From: Mangifera indica
Taxonomy: Eukaryota > Streptophyta > Magnoliopsida > Sapindales > Anacardiaceae
Length of the DNA stretch: 64,000 nt
Direction of reading: 5' to 3'
Assembly (NCBI RefSeq): GCF_011075055.1
Contig: NC_058153.1
Span: 12,834,001 to 12,898,000, forward strand
A model generated the notes under the pieces. It had not been told where the DNA came from. It did not search any database and saw nothing but the letters and a program-made list of their open reading frames with translations. This document shows, piece after piece, positions 46,331-56,619 of the stretch. A program made the position numbers and the translations under genes. How positions within the stretch are numbered: position 1 is the stretch's first letter; every line of letters starts with the position of its first letter.

Positions 46331-48160
46331 TTGTTGATGGTTTAAAATGGCAAAGGGCATTTATTGTAAGTCAATGTTTTGCCTATATCTATTGTAATTT
46401 CAATTTATTATGAATACAGAATATTGGTGTTTTGGGGTGGGAATGTTATCAATGTCCAACATTATATTAACTTGAATAACATAATTTGTATAATTTGTTC
46501 CTAGTTGACAGACCTTTTGTGAAGTCATTCTTTGGAGTTGGATATTTGAATATCCAGTTTATTTTTTGTGTATGTTTATGTTCTCTTATGAGAAAGGTAT
46601 GTTTATGTTTATAATTGACAGCTTATGATATTTGTTAATTTATTTGATGTTGCTTTAGCCTGATTGTTCTTTCTTATAATAGCTTTGCAAGGGGGATTGT
46701 TCAAGAATTTGGCAGCCACTACCCGTCATATGGCAACACTCTTTCTGGCATTCTCATATTGTTTAAATATATTAATGGAGCTTGGAGGTTTATAGGGATG
46801 AATATCAATGCTTGTCTCATCTGTTGCTCCCGTTAAACATCCTAAGATATGTGAATTTGTTACTATTTCATAGGCAACTTCTTATTTTTCCGAGTCTCTT
46901 CTTGTATCTATAGACCACCCGCCCAAGTAATAAGACCTCAATTTTTATTTTCCAATATCCTTAGTCACATGTTCTTGTCGTTAGGGGTGGTTTTTGAGCC
47001 AAGTTGAGTCATAATAGGGGTCAGTTTGAGCATGGTTTGAATCCATAAAGTGCAACTTGAACTAGCAATGAAGTTGGTGGATCGTTAGAAATGATTTAAA
47101 AAAAGAAGAATCGTTAGAAAAGTCGTTAGAGAAGATGGTTTTACCAAGGACTTTCTGGAGACTCATGGGATTTGTGCCAGCTTGACTCAATTCGAACTTG
47201 AATTGGGACTATCTCAACTTTAATTCAACTTGTTTTAAACCAAACACCAAGTCAGATCAGCTCGGATCCAGCCTACCTGTTGGCAAGAGATTTTCTTCTT
47301 TTGATATAGTCAAATTACTAAGGCTTCATATGGTTGCCTGGTAAAATTATCTCCCAAAGATAATTGTTGTTGAAATGTAGGATGATATTAGAAAGAAAAC
47401 TATTACCATGGGACATAGGGTCTAAACTTTTCATTTACAATTAGATACAGGAGGCTAAGGCCTAAAGTTTTTATTCTGGTAGTTGTAACTTGTATGAATC
47501 ACTGCTGAAGTTTCCTCTTGTGGTTGTATGAATCTCTTCTTCCGCTTGGTAATTGAGGGCTTCTAAACTTATTATAAATGTCTTGAACTATCATTCATTC
47601 ATATTTAATGTCAACCTCTTTGTTCCTCTGGAAAACTTTGATTCTTTGTTTTAATTTACATATTTCAGAATTTTAGTTGACCTATATATACAGTTAGACG
47701 CGAGCTTGCTCTTAACTTAATGTTGGGCTCAAAACAAGCTAAACTATTCCAACTTGAATTTGAATTGAACCAATGCGAATCTAATGAATCATTGGTATAT
47801 TTATCTTTTTTTTATGGTTTTTTTCCTTTTTTATTACTGTTCTTGTTCTCTAATTTTTTTTTTCTGCAGTAATTCTTCCTTTCATTTTCTTCAATAATCA
47901 TTTTTCTTTTTCAAGAAAAATAACTTTGAATTTGATTTTTGTATTCGATCAAAACTCAAGCCAACCGTCTTTTTCTTTGCAAGTGTTTTCGGCAATCTTA
48001 TTGCTAATTTTGGTTCAGTTCAAACTTGACTTTGGATGGGCTTGAAATCCACCCTGGCTATCGTAACTTTGATGCAAGAACACGATGAGGCATGCTATTC
48101 TCCTTGCTAGCAAGGCTTAACAGTCCAAGGACACTCTGTTAACATAAAAATGGGAATGGC
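46331..48160. other. RTF2 copy B 3' flank
   Basis: Similar to 39579-41290. It contains the shared MITE at 46982-47275, and T-rich filler at 47800-47930 equivalent to 41070-41170. The similarity to copy A fades at about 48060. No gene seen before the tRNA. Confidence 0.55.
46982..47275. mobile_element. hAT-type MITE, copy B counterpart of 40201-40509
   Basis: It begins TAGGGGTGGTTTTTGAGCCA and ends ATCCAGCCTA. Its position relative to RTF2 equals that of the copy A element. The left flank has drifted (CTTGTCGT against CCTGTTGG on the right). Confidence 0.75.
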
Positions 48161-48165
48161 AAAAA
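48161..48165 (-). terminator. Pol III terminator of tRNA-Thr
   Basis: A run of five T on the minus strand, six bases after the discriminator base, as expected for RNA polymerase III termination. Confidence 0.8.
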
Positions 48166-48171
48166 GAACAC

Positions 48172-48245
48172 TGCTTTCGTTGAGAGTCGAACTCAAGACC
48201 TCCCGCTTACTAAACGGGTGCTCTAACCAACTGAGCTACGAAAGC
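48172..48245 (-). tRNA. tRNA-Thr (anticodon AGT)
   Basis: On the minus strand the gene starts GCTTTCGTAGCTCAGTTGGT. The acceptor stem GCTTTCG pairs perfectly with CGAAAGC at the 3' end, followed by discriminator A and no encoded CCA. The D arm contains the A box TAGCTCAGTTGG. The anticodon arm is CCCGT-TTAGTAA-GCGGG with AGT at 34-36. The T arm carries GTTCGACTC as B box. It has no intron. The nuclear eukaryotic form is clear: the anticodon A34 would be modified to inosine and read ACU/ACC/ACA. Confidence 0.97.
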
Positions 48246-49029
48246 CCTCTGTTAATGTGGTAATTTTGTTTGATTATTTATTATATTACATAATTATCAT
48301 CCAAGTCAAGCAGTTTGCATAAACCATCGTTGTTTTTAAACCGGATTGGGTCTGACCGGACCCATATTGGGCATTGACCTAATTAAAAGATTGGTTGAGT
48401 CAATTGGTTGAACTGCTGATATTAACCAGTGGGTGTACAATCCAGTTTGTTGTAATTTAAGAGCTCTTTTAACCTAAATTAGAAAAATAGTTAACCTAAA
48501 TTAAAAAATTAGTTAAAATTTTTTTTTAACTAAATTATACCATTTTAAATTTCAAACAAAAAAACTGAAAAAATATTGTTTTCTCTAGTTTAAATTATAT
48601 TTTTAACTTATTGAAATCATTTACTTCTAAATATATATTATTTAATAAAGTTAATTGAATTATAATTTTTTAGCTAATAATATAAATATGTAAAATAATA
48701 AATAAAAAATGACAAGATAAATATGGAAGTAAAAACAAATTATACACCTAATTGTTTATTAAAAAATCTTATCAAATATAGTCTTTATATATATATATTT
48801 TAAAATATAATTTACTATTAAATTTTGTTTGGTTTGAAAATCGTGTAAAGTATAACTAAAACTGAAAATTGTTTTTAAAAAAAATTATCAACACAAAATA
48901 AATCAAATTAAACCATAATTTTTAAGTGATTCAATCTGATTTTATGATTTGAACTAAATTATACATACCTTTAATATTAATAACAATTAAAATTTTAATC
49001 ATACAATATTAATATGATATCATCATGAT
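48246..49029. other. AT-rich spacer
   Basis: No gene. A short 'ggattgggtctgaccgga' type MITE remnant sits at about 48310-48450. The remainder is AT-rich low-complexity DNA. Confidence 0.5.
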
Positions 49030-49038
49030 TATCAAATA

Positions 49039-50853
49039 GGGAAATTATAAAAAATGACCAAAATACCCTTCTACTAAACAAAAATGCCCAAAATCACTAT
49101 TTTCAAGCAAAAATGTCCAAATTCACTATTTCTAAGCAAAAATGGCCATGACTTTTTCTAAAATATCAAAATTACCCTTCCCCTCATTTATATAAACCCT
49201 CCTCATTCATTATGAGGGGTTAAATGAAATTTCATTAAAATTAGGGGGTATTTTGATATTAAACATTATAAGAGCATTATAGGGTATTTCAACTTTTAGA
49301 ATTCAAATTTCAAATCCGTTTTTTCGAATTTCATCATTGTACGATATATCGACTCGTATTTTTCAGATTTTCGAATAATTTTTCTATTGTTGCCATTCTA
49401 GGGTATTTCAACTTTTAGAATTCGAATTTCAGTTCCGTTTTTTCAAATTTTACCGTTTCATGATATATCGATTCGTATTTTCCAAATTTCTAAAGAATTT
49501 TTCGATTGTTACCATTCTAGGGTATTTCAACTTTTAGAATTCGAATTTCAGTTCCGTTTTTTCGAATTTTATTGTTTTATGATATATTGATTCGTATTTT
49601 CTAAATTTCCAAAGAATTTTTCGATTGTTGCCATTCTAGGGTATTTCAATTTTTAGAATTCGAATTTCAGTTTTGTTTTTCGAATTTTACCGTTTTAGGA
49701 TATATAGACTCGAATAACATGTTATGAATAAATAGATATATTGAAATACCCTAGAATTTCAATAATAAAAAAATTACTTAAAAATCTAAAAAACAGATCT
49801 AAATTTATAAAACTACATGTTCAAATAACTTATGAACGAGAAAACCAAAAAATCGATCAAAAATTTCATAATTACATCATAAAATGTGTCTAAAAAAGCA
49901 CATCATAATTATAAATATCAAAATTAAAAATTATATATGAAAAAAGTCTAGTCCGATCACAAACAAACTCAAAATCATAAAAACCGAAAATCCTAAATTT
50001 GATAAAATAATAAAACTGTATAATACATATTGAAACAGTTTTATTTTGGCCTCCAAATTCAGTGCAACTGGCAAATCAGGTTGCCATTATAGATCTCGAA
50101 ATGAGCTTCGCGTTGATATATTATAGGCCCTGTAACTCCTCCTGGATCAAAAGTTATGGTTGTTCAAAGTCTGTCTCATATAAACCCTATAGTTTTAAAA
50201 AAGTTAATTTCCACCCAACAGCCTATTGTCACGTGGCAAATTTAAAAAAAAGTCTACAGTGAAATGAGGACTCTCACACAGCTCCCTAATATTTTGAAAC
50301 ACTAAGTAATCGTTCGACAGTGGGAAACACTGTTCCCACTGTCAGACTGCTGAACATTTCGGAAGGGATTTCCGTCCAAAATTCGTCATTTCGGCCTACA
50401 ATTTCAACACAAATCAAATCTACATAGGCTATAACACAAAACCCCTCAACCAATTCAACGAAATCAACCAAGAATCAAAACATTTCAAGCATTGTTTAAA
50501 ATCGAAACTCTAAACCATAAAATCTCACTCAAATTTCAATAATATGAACAATAACTTGATTCAAATGAGATGACGGAAGATATTCTAACGTGTTGTGCTG
50601 TTTTCAGTTGCCGGAAACCACAAAAATCGTCAAAAATCTGGCCAACAATGCGATGACAGTGGGACAGAGGAAAATTTCGAATTTTCCCCTGTTTTTAAAC
50701 AGTGATTTCATAGTGGGGACAGTGGAAATTTGTTGGGTTTATATATGAGCAGTTTCGACATTTCATAAAAGTTGGACATTTTTGCTTTAATCTGAATTTT
50801 TTGGGCAATTTCGCTTAAACCCCCTTACTTTTGCCTATTTTTTATAATTTCCC
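49039..50853. mobile_element. nonautonomous Mutator-like element with exact 9-bp target duplication
   Basis: The element begins GGGAAATTATAAAAAATGAC and ends with the complement of GGGAAATTATAAAAAATAGG. Identical TATCAAATA flanks both ends (49030-49038 and 50854-50862). The subterminal regions contain 'aaaaatgcccaaaa' / 'caaaaatgtcc' repeats in inverted orientation (left 49080-49150, right 50770-50830). Inside are four tandem 119-bp units (49281-49700) and a less repetitive centre with short frames at 50062-50262 (+) and 50286-50471 (-). A hairpin GACAGTGGGA...TCCCACTGTC lies at about 50317-50344. No transposase was recognised, so it would need an autonomous partner. Confidence 0.88.
49281..49700. 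repeat. 119-bp tandem repeat inside the MULE-like element
   Basis: The phrase AGGGTATTTCAACTTTTAGA recurs at 49281, 49400, 49519 and 49638, exactly 119 bp apart. Each unit also has 'gatatatcgattcgtattttc' and 'gaatttttcgattgttgccattct'. The last unit is incomplete. A reversed fragment (TTGAAATACCCTAGAATTTC) follows at about 49740. Confidence 0.93.
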
Positions 50854-51429
50854 TATCAAATAATTTGGCTCAATAATTGAATTACCATTTAACCCGATTC
50901 ACCAGTTTAACCCCATGATGATAGTCTCTCCACAATACAATCAAATATAATGCAAATTTTATATAACTGAATTGCCAACTTATTTCTCCATAATATTATG
51001 GAGATTATGGAGAAAAATGTAGATATGAGGATGAAGCAACTTATAAGATAAAACTTTGAAACCATGCTATTGACAGACACTATTAAATCATGGGAAAGAA
51101 AATTCACACAATTCTAAGCCACCATGTGGGGGTCATCAAAATGTCTTATTCCCACCAAACTTATATAGTGAAAATCTAAAATGATTTCTTCTCATTTTCA
51201 AACCCTCAATCAATTACTTATAAACAAAATTTTATTAAAAGCTCAAATTATTATTTATAAACAAAATTTTATTAAAAATTCAATTAAAGTTAATAATAAA
51301 ATCATTATTTAATAAAAAATTCAACAAACATAAAATTTATTATATTTTTCCACATAAATTTTAAAAACTAACAATTTCACTTCTATTTAAAGTTTTCAAA
51401 CTTTAAAAAGTAGTATCTCTTGTCTCTGG

Positions 51430-51453
51430 CCCCCCCCCCCCCCCCCCCCCCCC
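51430..51453. repeat. poly-C homopolymer, 24 bp
   Basis: An unbroken run of 24 C in an otherwise AT-rich segment, followed directly by TTTAAACTTAGGG. Such a run can form i-motif/G-quadruplex structures and is prone to length error in sequencing. Confidence 0.9.
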
Positions 51454-51603
51454 TTTAAACTTAGGGTTTTCTTCCTCTTCACTCCAACTACCATCTTTGA
51501 TAAATGACTATCAGTTTTTCTTCCCCCTGGTGATGTCTCTTCCTCTGATAATGCCTCTCAATTTAAAGCTCTCTTCTCCTAGACGAAATTTAGACGTTCT
51601 TTG

Positions 51604-51714
51604 TTTAGATCAAAAAATCAAGACAAAGAAGTCTTTTATCTGGATCAAAAAATCTAAACAAAGAAGCCCTTTATCTAGATCAAAAAATTCAAACGAATGA
51701 GCCCTTTATCTGGA
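51604..51714. repeat. 35-bp tandem repeat, about three units
   Basis: Units of the type TCTGGATCAAAAAATCTAAA followed by CAAAGAAGCCCTTTA repeat about three times with few mismatches. Confidence 0.8.
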
Positions 51715-52162
51715 CGATAAACATTGTCATTATTTGGGACGACATCTTCATCGTTTAGATGATTGGTTTCTTTGTTTGAATTTTTCAATTTAGACATTAT
51801 TGGGGGACTTTGGATCGAGAGACATTTCTTTATTGCTTCAAAATGTCTTCATTTCACATCTTAATCATTGCTTTATTATTATGAATTTTTAGACTTTTTA
51901 ACAAAAATAAGCAAGGTGAAATTGAATTGAGTTAAATTCAATTTGATTCAAAAATAAATAAATTTAAATTTGAGTAAATATGAATAATAAAGTGTGATTT
52001 TGATAGTTTTGATTTGTTTTCTTAACCTTCTCAAAGTGTCAATCCTTTTATTTTTTATTTTTTAACAGGATAACTTAATCAATATAATCTCATGTTATCA
52101 CTCCGCTAAAATTTCCTTATAATTTAACATCTTAGGGAAAGGGAAGTTTTTGTTCTTAACTA

Positions 52163-52855
52163 GGCCAAAGCACTATTTCCCACCCAAACTATGCTAAATT
52201 TTCAAAGTTTCTTCTGTTAATTTTGAAAATCTCATTTACCCATTCATAGAGCGTTAAACTTAACTGAGTCTGTTGGTCATATTATTTTTTTTCTAAACCC
52301 TAAAAACTAACACTTTCCCCTCAACCTAAATTTTCAAAAATTGTATTTTTCTACTAGGGTTTTCAAACTTCAGATCCAATTTTTTCGATAACGATCGACG
52401 ATCTTCAAGCACCTACTCTCTCTCTTTGATGACCCCTTCTTCCAGTCGCATACTTTCGACGCTGTATGACATCGTCGTTGACAAAAATGACATCTAGGAG
52501 GGGAAGACGTCGCACGATCGAAAAAAGGAGATGCCGAGGAGGAACAAATGTTGCTTGGAGATCGTCGGTCGTTGTTGGAAAATTTAATTCAAAAGTTTGG
52601 AAACCCTAGAGGGGAAAATATTGTTTTTAAAAACTTGGGTTGGGGGAAAACTATTAGTTGTTAGGGTTTGGGGGTAAAAAAGAAATTAAATTTAAGTTTA
52701 TTTTTAATAGTATAAATAAAATAATGACTTTATCCTTAAATCCGTCAACCTGACTTTTTTTTAACAGCCTATGGGTAGGTAAATAAGCTTTTCAAAGTTA
52801 ACATATGAGAATTTGCAGGGGAGGCATACCTTGGGTGGGAAATGGTCCTTTGGCC
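52163..52855. mobile_element. Mutator-like nonautonomous element, relative of 15795-16722
   Basis: It begins GGCCAAAGCACTATTTCCCA and ends with the complement of GGCCAAAGGACCATTTCCCA. The 9-bp flanks TCTTAACTA (52154-52162) and TCTTAATTA (52856-52864) match at 8 of 9. Subterminal phrases (CCTATGGGTAGGTAAATA near the right end, CCCATTCATAGAGCGTTAA near the left) mirror the element at 15.8 kb. The arms are complementary (TAGGGTTTTCAAACTT on the left, GGAAACCCTAGAGGGG on the right). The centre, about 52380-52560, is GC-rich and rich in CGACGATC-type sequence. It lies about 800 bp before the CAF1 start. Confidence 0.88.
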
Positions 52856-52864
52856 TCTTAATTA

Positions 52865-53665
52865 TGATAAAATCTTTAACGAGTCATTTATAAGGTAAAA
52901 TAAAAAATAAAATAAAATAATAGCCACACCTATATAAACAACAATAAGCGACTGTACCTCTGTTTCATCTCTCTCTCTCTCTTGAATTTTACAATGAAAG
53001 CATATCAAGGCTCGAGCCTTATCACCTGTTCTTTCTTGTCCAAAACCTCCTTTTAAAAATTTCATCTTTTTAATCTCATTTCCCCTTAAACCTCATTTGT
53101 CTCTTGTCAAAATCCCAATTTTTTAAATTTTTTTCTAAAACTTCTGTGAGATACCACCCTATGTTGAAAAAATAAAAAATTAAAAAACTACTCTCTTCTT
53201 CAACCGTTGCTACAGACCGAGGTTAGATTGCATTGCCTGTCTTTTTTTTTCCCTTCCAATTTGTTGTTTATTAATTAGATTTTTAGGGTTTTTTATTGGG
53301 GTTTTTAAGATTTGAGTTCTTGTTATATTGATTTGTTTTTGGTGTTCATTTCTATTGTTTAATGGATTCTTGGGTTTTTGTGGGGTTTTCTTGATATGGG
53401 CGTACTCGTTTTGTAGGGTTCTGTTGATATAATGCTAGTGTTCATATGTTTTATTTGTCTAATCCTTTAGGGTTTAACAGCTTTCTTTTGTAGTCTTTTT
53501 TTTAATTTGATAATGAATTGTAGAGTTATTTAACATGTGGGTTTCTGCTGGCATTTAGTTTAGTGTAAAGTTTGTTTATTGTTTTTTTTTTTCCTTGGTT
53601 GCAGATATTGGTATTCATTAGGTTCTTTATGTATTGCTTGTGTTTTGGCGAGAGCAGAGGAGAAA
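52865..53665 (+). promoter_or_regulatory. CAF1 promoter and 5' UTR with an intron
   Basis: A CT repeat (TCTCTCTCTCTCTT at about 52969-52982) precedes the probable transcribed leader. A donor at 53221/53222 (GACCGAG|GTTAGA) and an acceptor at 53604/53605 (GGTTGCAG|ATATTG) define a leader intron of about 383 bp. A T-rich polypyrimidine tract precedes the acceptor. Leader introns are common in plant CAF1 genes. The start of transcription is not fixed. Confidence 0.6.
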
Positions 53666-54490
53666 ATGTCAGTTTTGCCTACAAGCGAATCAATTCACAT
53701 TCGTGATGTATGGAACGATAATCTTGAGCATGAGTTTACTTTAATCCGGGATATCATTGATGATTTTCCTTACATTGCAATGGATACAGAGTTTCCGGGA
53801 ATCGTTCTACGTGTAATAGGGAATTTCAAGAACAGTTCTGATTATAATTACCAAAACTTGAAAGCTAATGTTGATCTCTTGAAGTTAATCCAATTAGGTC
53901 TCACGTTTGCTGATGAGAAAGGGAATTTACCAAAGTGTGGGACTGATAAGTACTGTGTGTGGCAATTCAATTTTCGTGAGTTCAACCCTGATGAAGATGT
54001 GTATGCTTATGATTCTATTCAATTGTTGTGCCAAAGTGGCATTGATCTGAAGATGAACTGTGAAAAGGGTGTTGATGCATATAGATTTAGTGAACTCTTG
54101 ATGTCGTCTGGGATTGTTTTGAACGATTGTGTGCATTGGGTTACATTTCATAGTGGATATGATTTTGGGTACTTGCTTAAGCTATTGACTCGCAAGGATT
54201 TGCCGGACACACAGGCAGGGTTTTTTGAGTTGATCAAGATGTATTTCCCTATTCTTTATGATATCAAGCATCTGATGAAGTTTTGCAATAGCCTTTACGG
54301 TGGGTTGAACAAGCTTGCGGAGCTGTTGGAAGTGGAGAGAATTGGGATTTGTCACCAAGCCGGTTCAGATAGTTTGCTTACTTGTTGTACATTTATGAAA
54401 CTGAAAGACAATTTCTTTAAAGGTTCACCTGAGAAATATGCTGGTGTTTTGTATGGTCTTGGAGTTGAGAATGCACAGATTACTCATTGA
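53666..54490 (+). CDS. CAF1: CCR4-associated factor 1 (CAF1/POP2) deadenylase
   Basis: One coding exon of 274 residues, the usual family length, starting [20 protein letters not shown]. The DEDD nuclease residues are all present: D40 and E42 in AMDTEFPG, D166 in [10 protein letters not shown] and D235 in [10 protein letters not shown], with H230 nearby. Together with the CCR4 subunit on the NOT scaffold it shortens mRNA poly(A) tails in the cytoplasm and P-bodies. Plant CAF1 genes are often stress-induced. The ATG at 53666 is the first Met after the leader-intron acceptor. The longer frame beginning at 53579 reads intron sequence. It does not belong to the Arabidopsis gene block matched by the other genes, so it was probably inserted here or lost there. 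Confidence 0.96.
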   Translation: MSVLPTSESIHIRDVWNDNLEHEFTLIRDIIDDFPYIAMDTEFPGIVLRVIGNFKNSSDYNYQNLKANVDLLKLIQLGLTFADEKGNLPKCGTDKYCVWQFNFREFNPDEDVYAYDSIQLLCQSGIDLKMNCEKGVDAYRFSELLMSSGIVLNDCVHWVTFHSGYDFGYLLKLLTRKDLPDTQAGFFELIKMYFPILYDIKHLMKFCNSLYGGLNKLAELLEVERIGICHQAGSDSLLTCCTFMKLKDNFFKGSPEKYAGVLYGLGVENAQITH

Positions 54491-56619
54491 AAGAAAGGAA
54501 AAGAAATAAAATGAAAATTATAGAAGCATTTGTAGACTACTTGCTTGTCAATTTACCCTATCTCTAAGCTTTAATATCATTTCTCTTGACATGCTTTTCA
54601 TTTTATTGAAGATATGACCAGTTAGTGTTTTATTGCAGACCAGAGTATAATTATTTGTCTGAGAACTGGACATGACAAATCTTTGGTTTCTATACATTGC
54701 CAATTTTGTCTTGTTGGGCTGCTCTTATAGTAGTTATATTTAACAGTTTGCTATTTAGTTGAAGAACTAAGGTGCTACAGAAAGCCGAAAGCTGGCTGCA
54801 GTAGGTTCTGACAAAGGCTTAAAAGGTATGCAATGGCTTTCATCTGATTTTATGCAGATGTCATTAGCTTTGTTTTTCATTTTCTTGTAGATTGTTGTTT
54901 TAAATTTCCTTGATTGTGCTGATGAGATTCTATTTTTCCTATGGGGAAGTTATAGGCATGATCAGATTGATCTCCTTGTTAGTAGTTTTCCTTTTGCTAT
55001 TATATTTTTTGTGTCAAGTAGTTTAGGCAAACATGTTTTAGTCTGGATTAGCTGTCTAGCTCAACTTAATCTGGTCTATAGATTGTTCCTTAACTGTATT
55101 GTGGAATCTCCAAGTTTCTCCTCCTACCTTTCAAACAGTTCTCAACTAGGGGTGGATTAGAATTGAGCCAAATCCGAATAAGGGCATGCTTGAGATAAAA
55201 CTGGGCTCGTTTGAATCACTAGTAAAAAACAAGAATCGTCAGAGAGGCAAGCTTTGGTGCGGCGAGAGGGTTTGAGCTAAGCTGAACATCGATTTGAGCT
55301 CTAGCAGCTTGGATCAAATCCATCTCTATTCCCAACTTCATTGCTTGTACATGGTTCTTTCCTTGTGGCACATTGGTTTGCTATTCATTTTGTCAATTTG
55401 TCTTGATAATTTGCAAGACTTCATAACATTGCATTCTCAACAAAATTCTTTGATGCTGTTTTACTCATTTCCATGATTTGCTACTAAGTTTTAAGATTCG
55501 ATTAAGAATATATTGCAAATGGCTCATCAAAATCATAATTCAGTACTATTCAACTATGTCGGAAAATTATTTGGTTTGGTTCAAATGATGTATGTTATGC
55601 CATCCGATTATGATTTACTGCAGAACTCCTTTTTATAGTTATGTAACTTATGTTTAGATCTTTTGAATGTGGCAAAGAAAGTATCTGCCATAAGATATGG
55701 GGTGAAATCTAGTTGTTTCCTAAACTTTGTTGCTGCATTTGTGCAATCAGGATAAGCCTTTAACACCTTCAACCTGATTTTCTATAATTTTTTCCTGTAT
55801 CTTAATTTATCTCCCTCTGCATGCCTATATTCTGTCTGATCGGTACTAAATCCGTTTGCCATCTTTTATACAATGTTTTTATACCTTAATTGGGTCTTGA
55901 CCTAGCCAAAGGTTGGTCGACGAGTTAACTGATCTAATCGGCCTGATGGATTGGTGATATCAGCATGTTGTCAACATGATATAATTAAAATGAGTTGTTA
56001 ACCATGATAATGTTAACATAATTGTTGGATCAGTCTAACCTGACATATGAATCCTAATCTGTCTTGATTCACATTCACCCAATTGAACTTTAGGTGGGCT
56101 AAATGAGGTTTTAACCATTACCAAACTGGATTTATCAGCAGTTTTCAATCAGACTCGTTCAAGTTTTAAAACACTGCCCTTACATGAAACTTAATAGAAT
56201 TATAGGCATATTGAGCAACAGCTGTTGTTTTACAGAGCTTTCATCTTCCTTTTAGCTACCTGGATGCAGCATTTTGATGAATAAGCACACAAATAAAGCC
56301 TTTATTGACTGCAAATTCATAGATTAACATATCTCGAATTAAACAATCGGTTCAAGTTAATACAAACATCAAAATTAATTTTAACAATAACATTTACATT
56401 GCATCAATCCAAGGGGCAAGAATCGCTGCTAACACACCATTATAGCCACCATGCCAATCCAAGTATGGCACAAAATTCAGTTAATCAAAGACAAGTTCTT
56501 CATATTGCCAGATACAACTACTGATTTGTATGAAAAACTAGAAAGACAATATTAAGCATTCCTTGGCATGCCATGGTTAAACATCAAAAGAATTGGATTG
56601 GATAGTCTTGATGCCAACA
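54491..56619. other. CAF1 3' flank to TRS31 3' flank (convergent spacer)
   Basis: No gene. It has a moderately AT-rich 3' UTR-like stretch to about 55140, a MITE at 55147-55328, and a 'ttgggtcttgacctagccaaaggttgg' type worn element at about 55880-56170. TRS31 3' UTR follows from about 56290 onward (minus strand). The frame at 55294-55476 is accidental. Confidence 0.55.
55147..55328. mobile_element. short hAT-type MITE
   Basis: 182 bp beginning TAGGGGTGGATTAGAATTGA and ending GATCAAATCCATCTCTA. Flanks TTCTCAAC (55139-55146) and TTCCCAAC (55329-55336) match at 7 of 8. It is a deleted member of the TAGGGGT.. subfamily. Confidence 0.75.

Larger units (their letters stand above)
41331..48060. repeat. 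tandem segmental duplication, copy B
   Basis: The second unit: ALDH11A3 intron 3 remnant, exons 3-1, divergent spacer, RTF2 copy B and its downstream DNA. It is shorter than copy A because copy A gained MITEs and copy B lost spacer DNA (ALDH start to RTF2 start is about 2.9 kb here against 4.1 kb in copy A). It ends about 100 bp before the tRNA gene. Confidence 0.88.
50863..52153. other. spacer with eroded MULE-like sequence and unusual simple repeats
   Basis: No gene. The part from about 51250 to 51830 looks like a single arm of the CCCACC.. Mutator-like family: 'ttttaaaaactaacaatttcact', then a 'ttagggttttcttcctcttcact' type segment. It includes the poly-C tract and a 35-bp tandem repeat. 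The frame at 51497-51700 reads through that repeat and is not supported. Confidence 0.5.

Noticed and set aside
49281..49700. Regular repeats as a possible CRISPR array
   Set aside because: The 119-bp units are direct tandem copies without unique spacers, in a plant transposon.
50062..50471. Two short frames inside the 49-kb Mutator-like element
   Set aside because: They are too short, not similar to a transposase, and overlap on opposite strands. They are treated as element interior.
53579..53665. Longer CAF1 frame starting MFFFFLGC
   Set aside because: The first codons lie in a polypyrimidine tract and acceptor of a leader intron.
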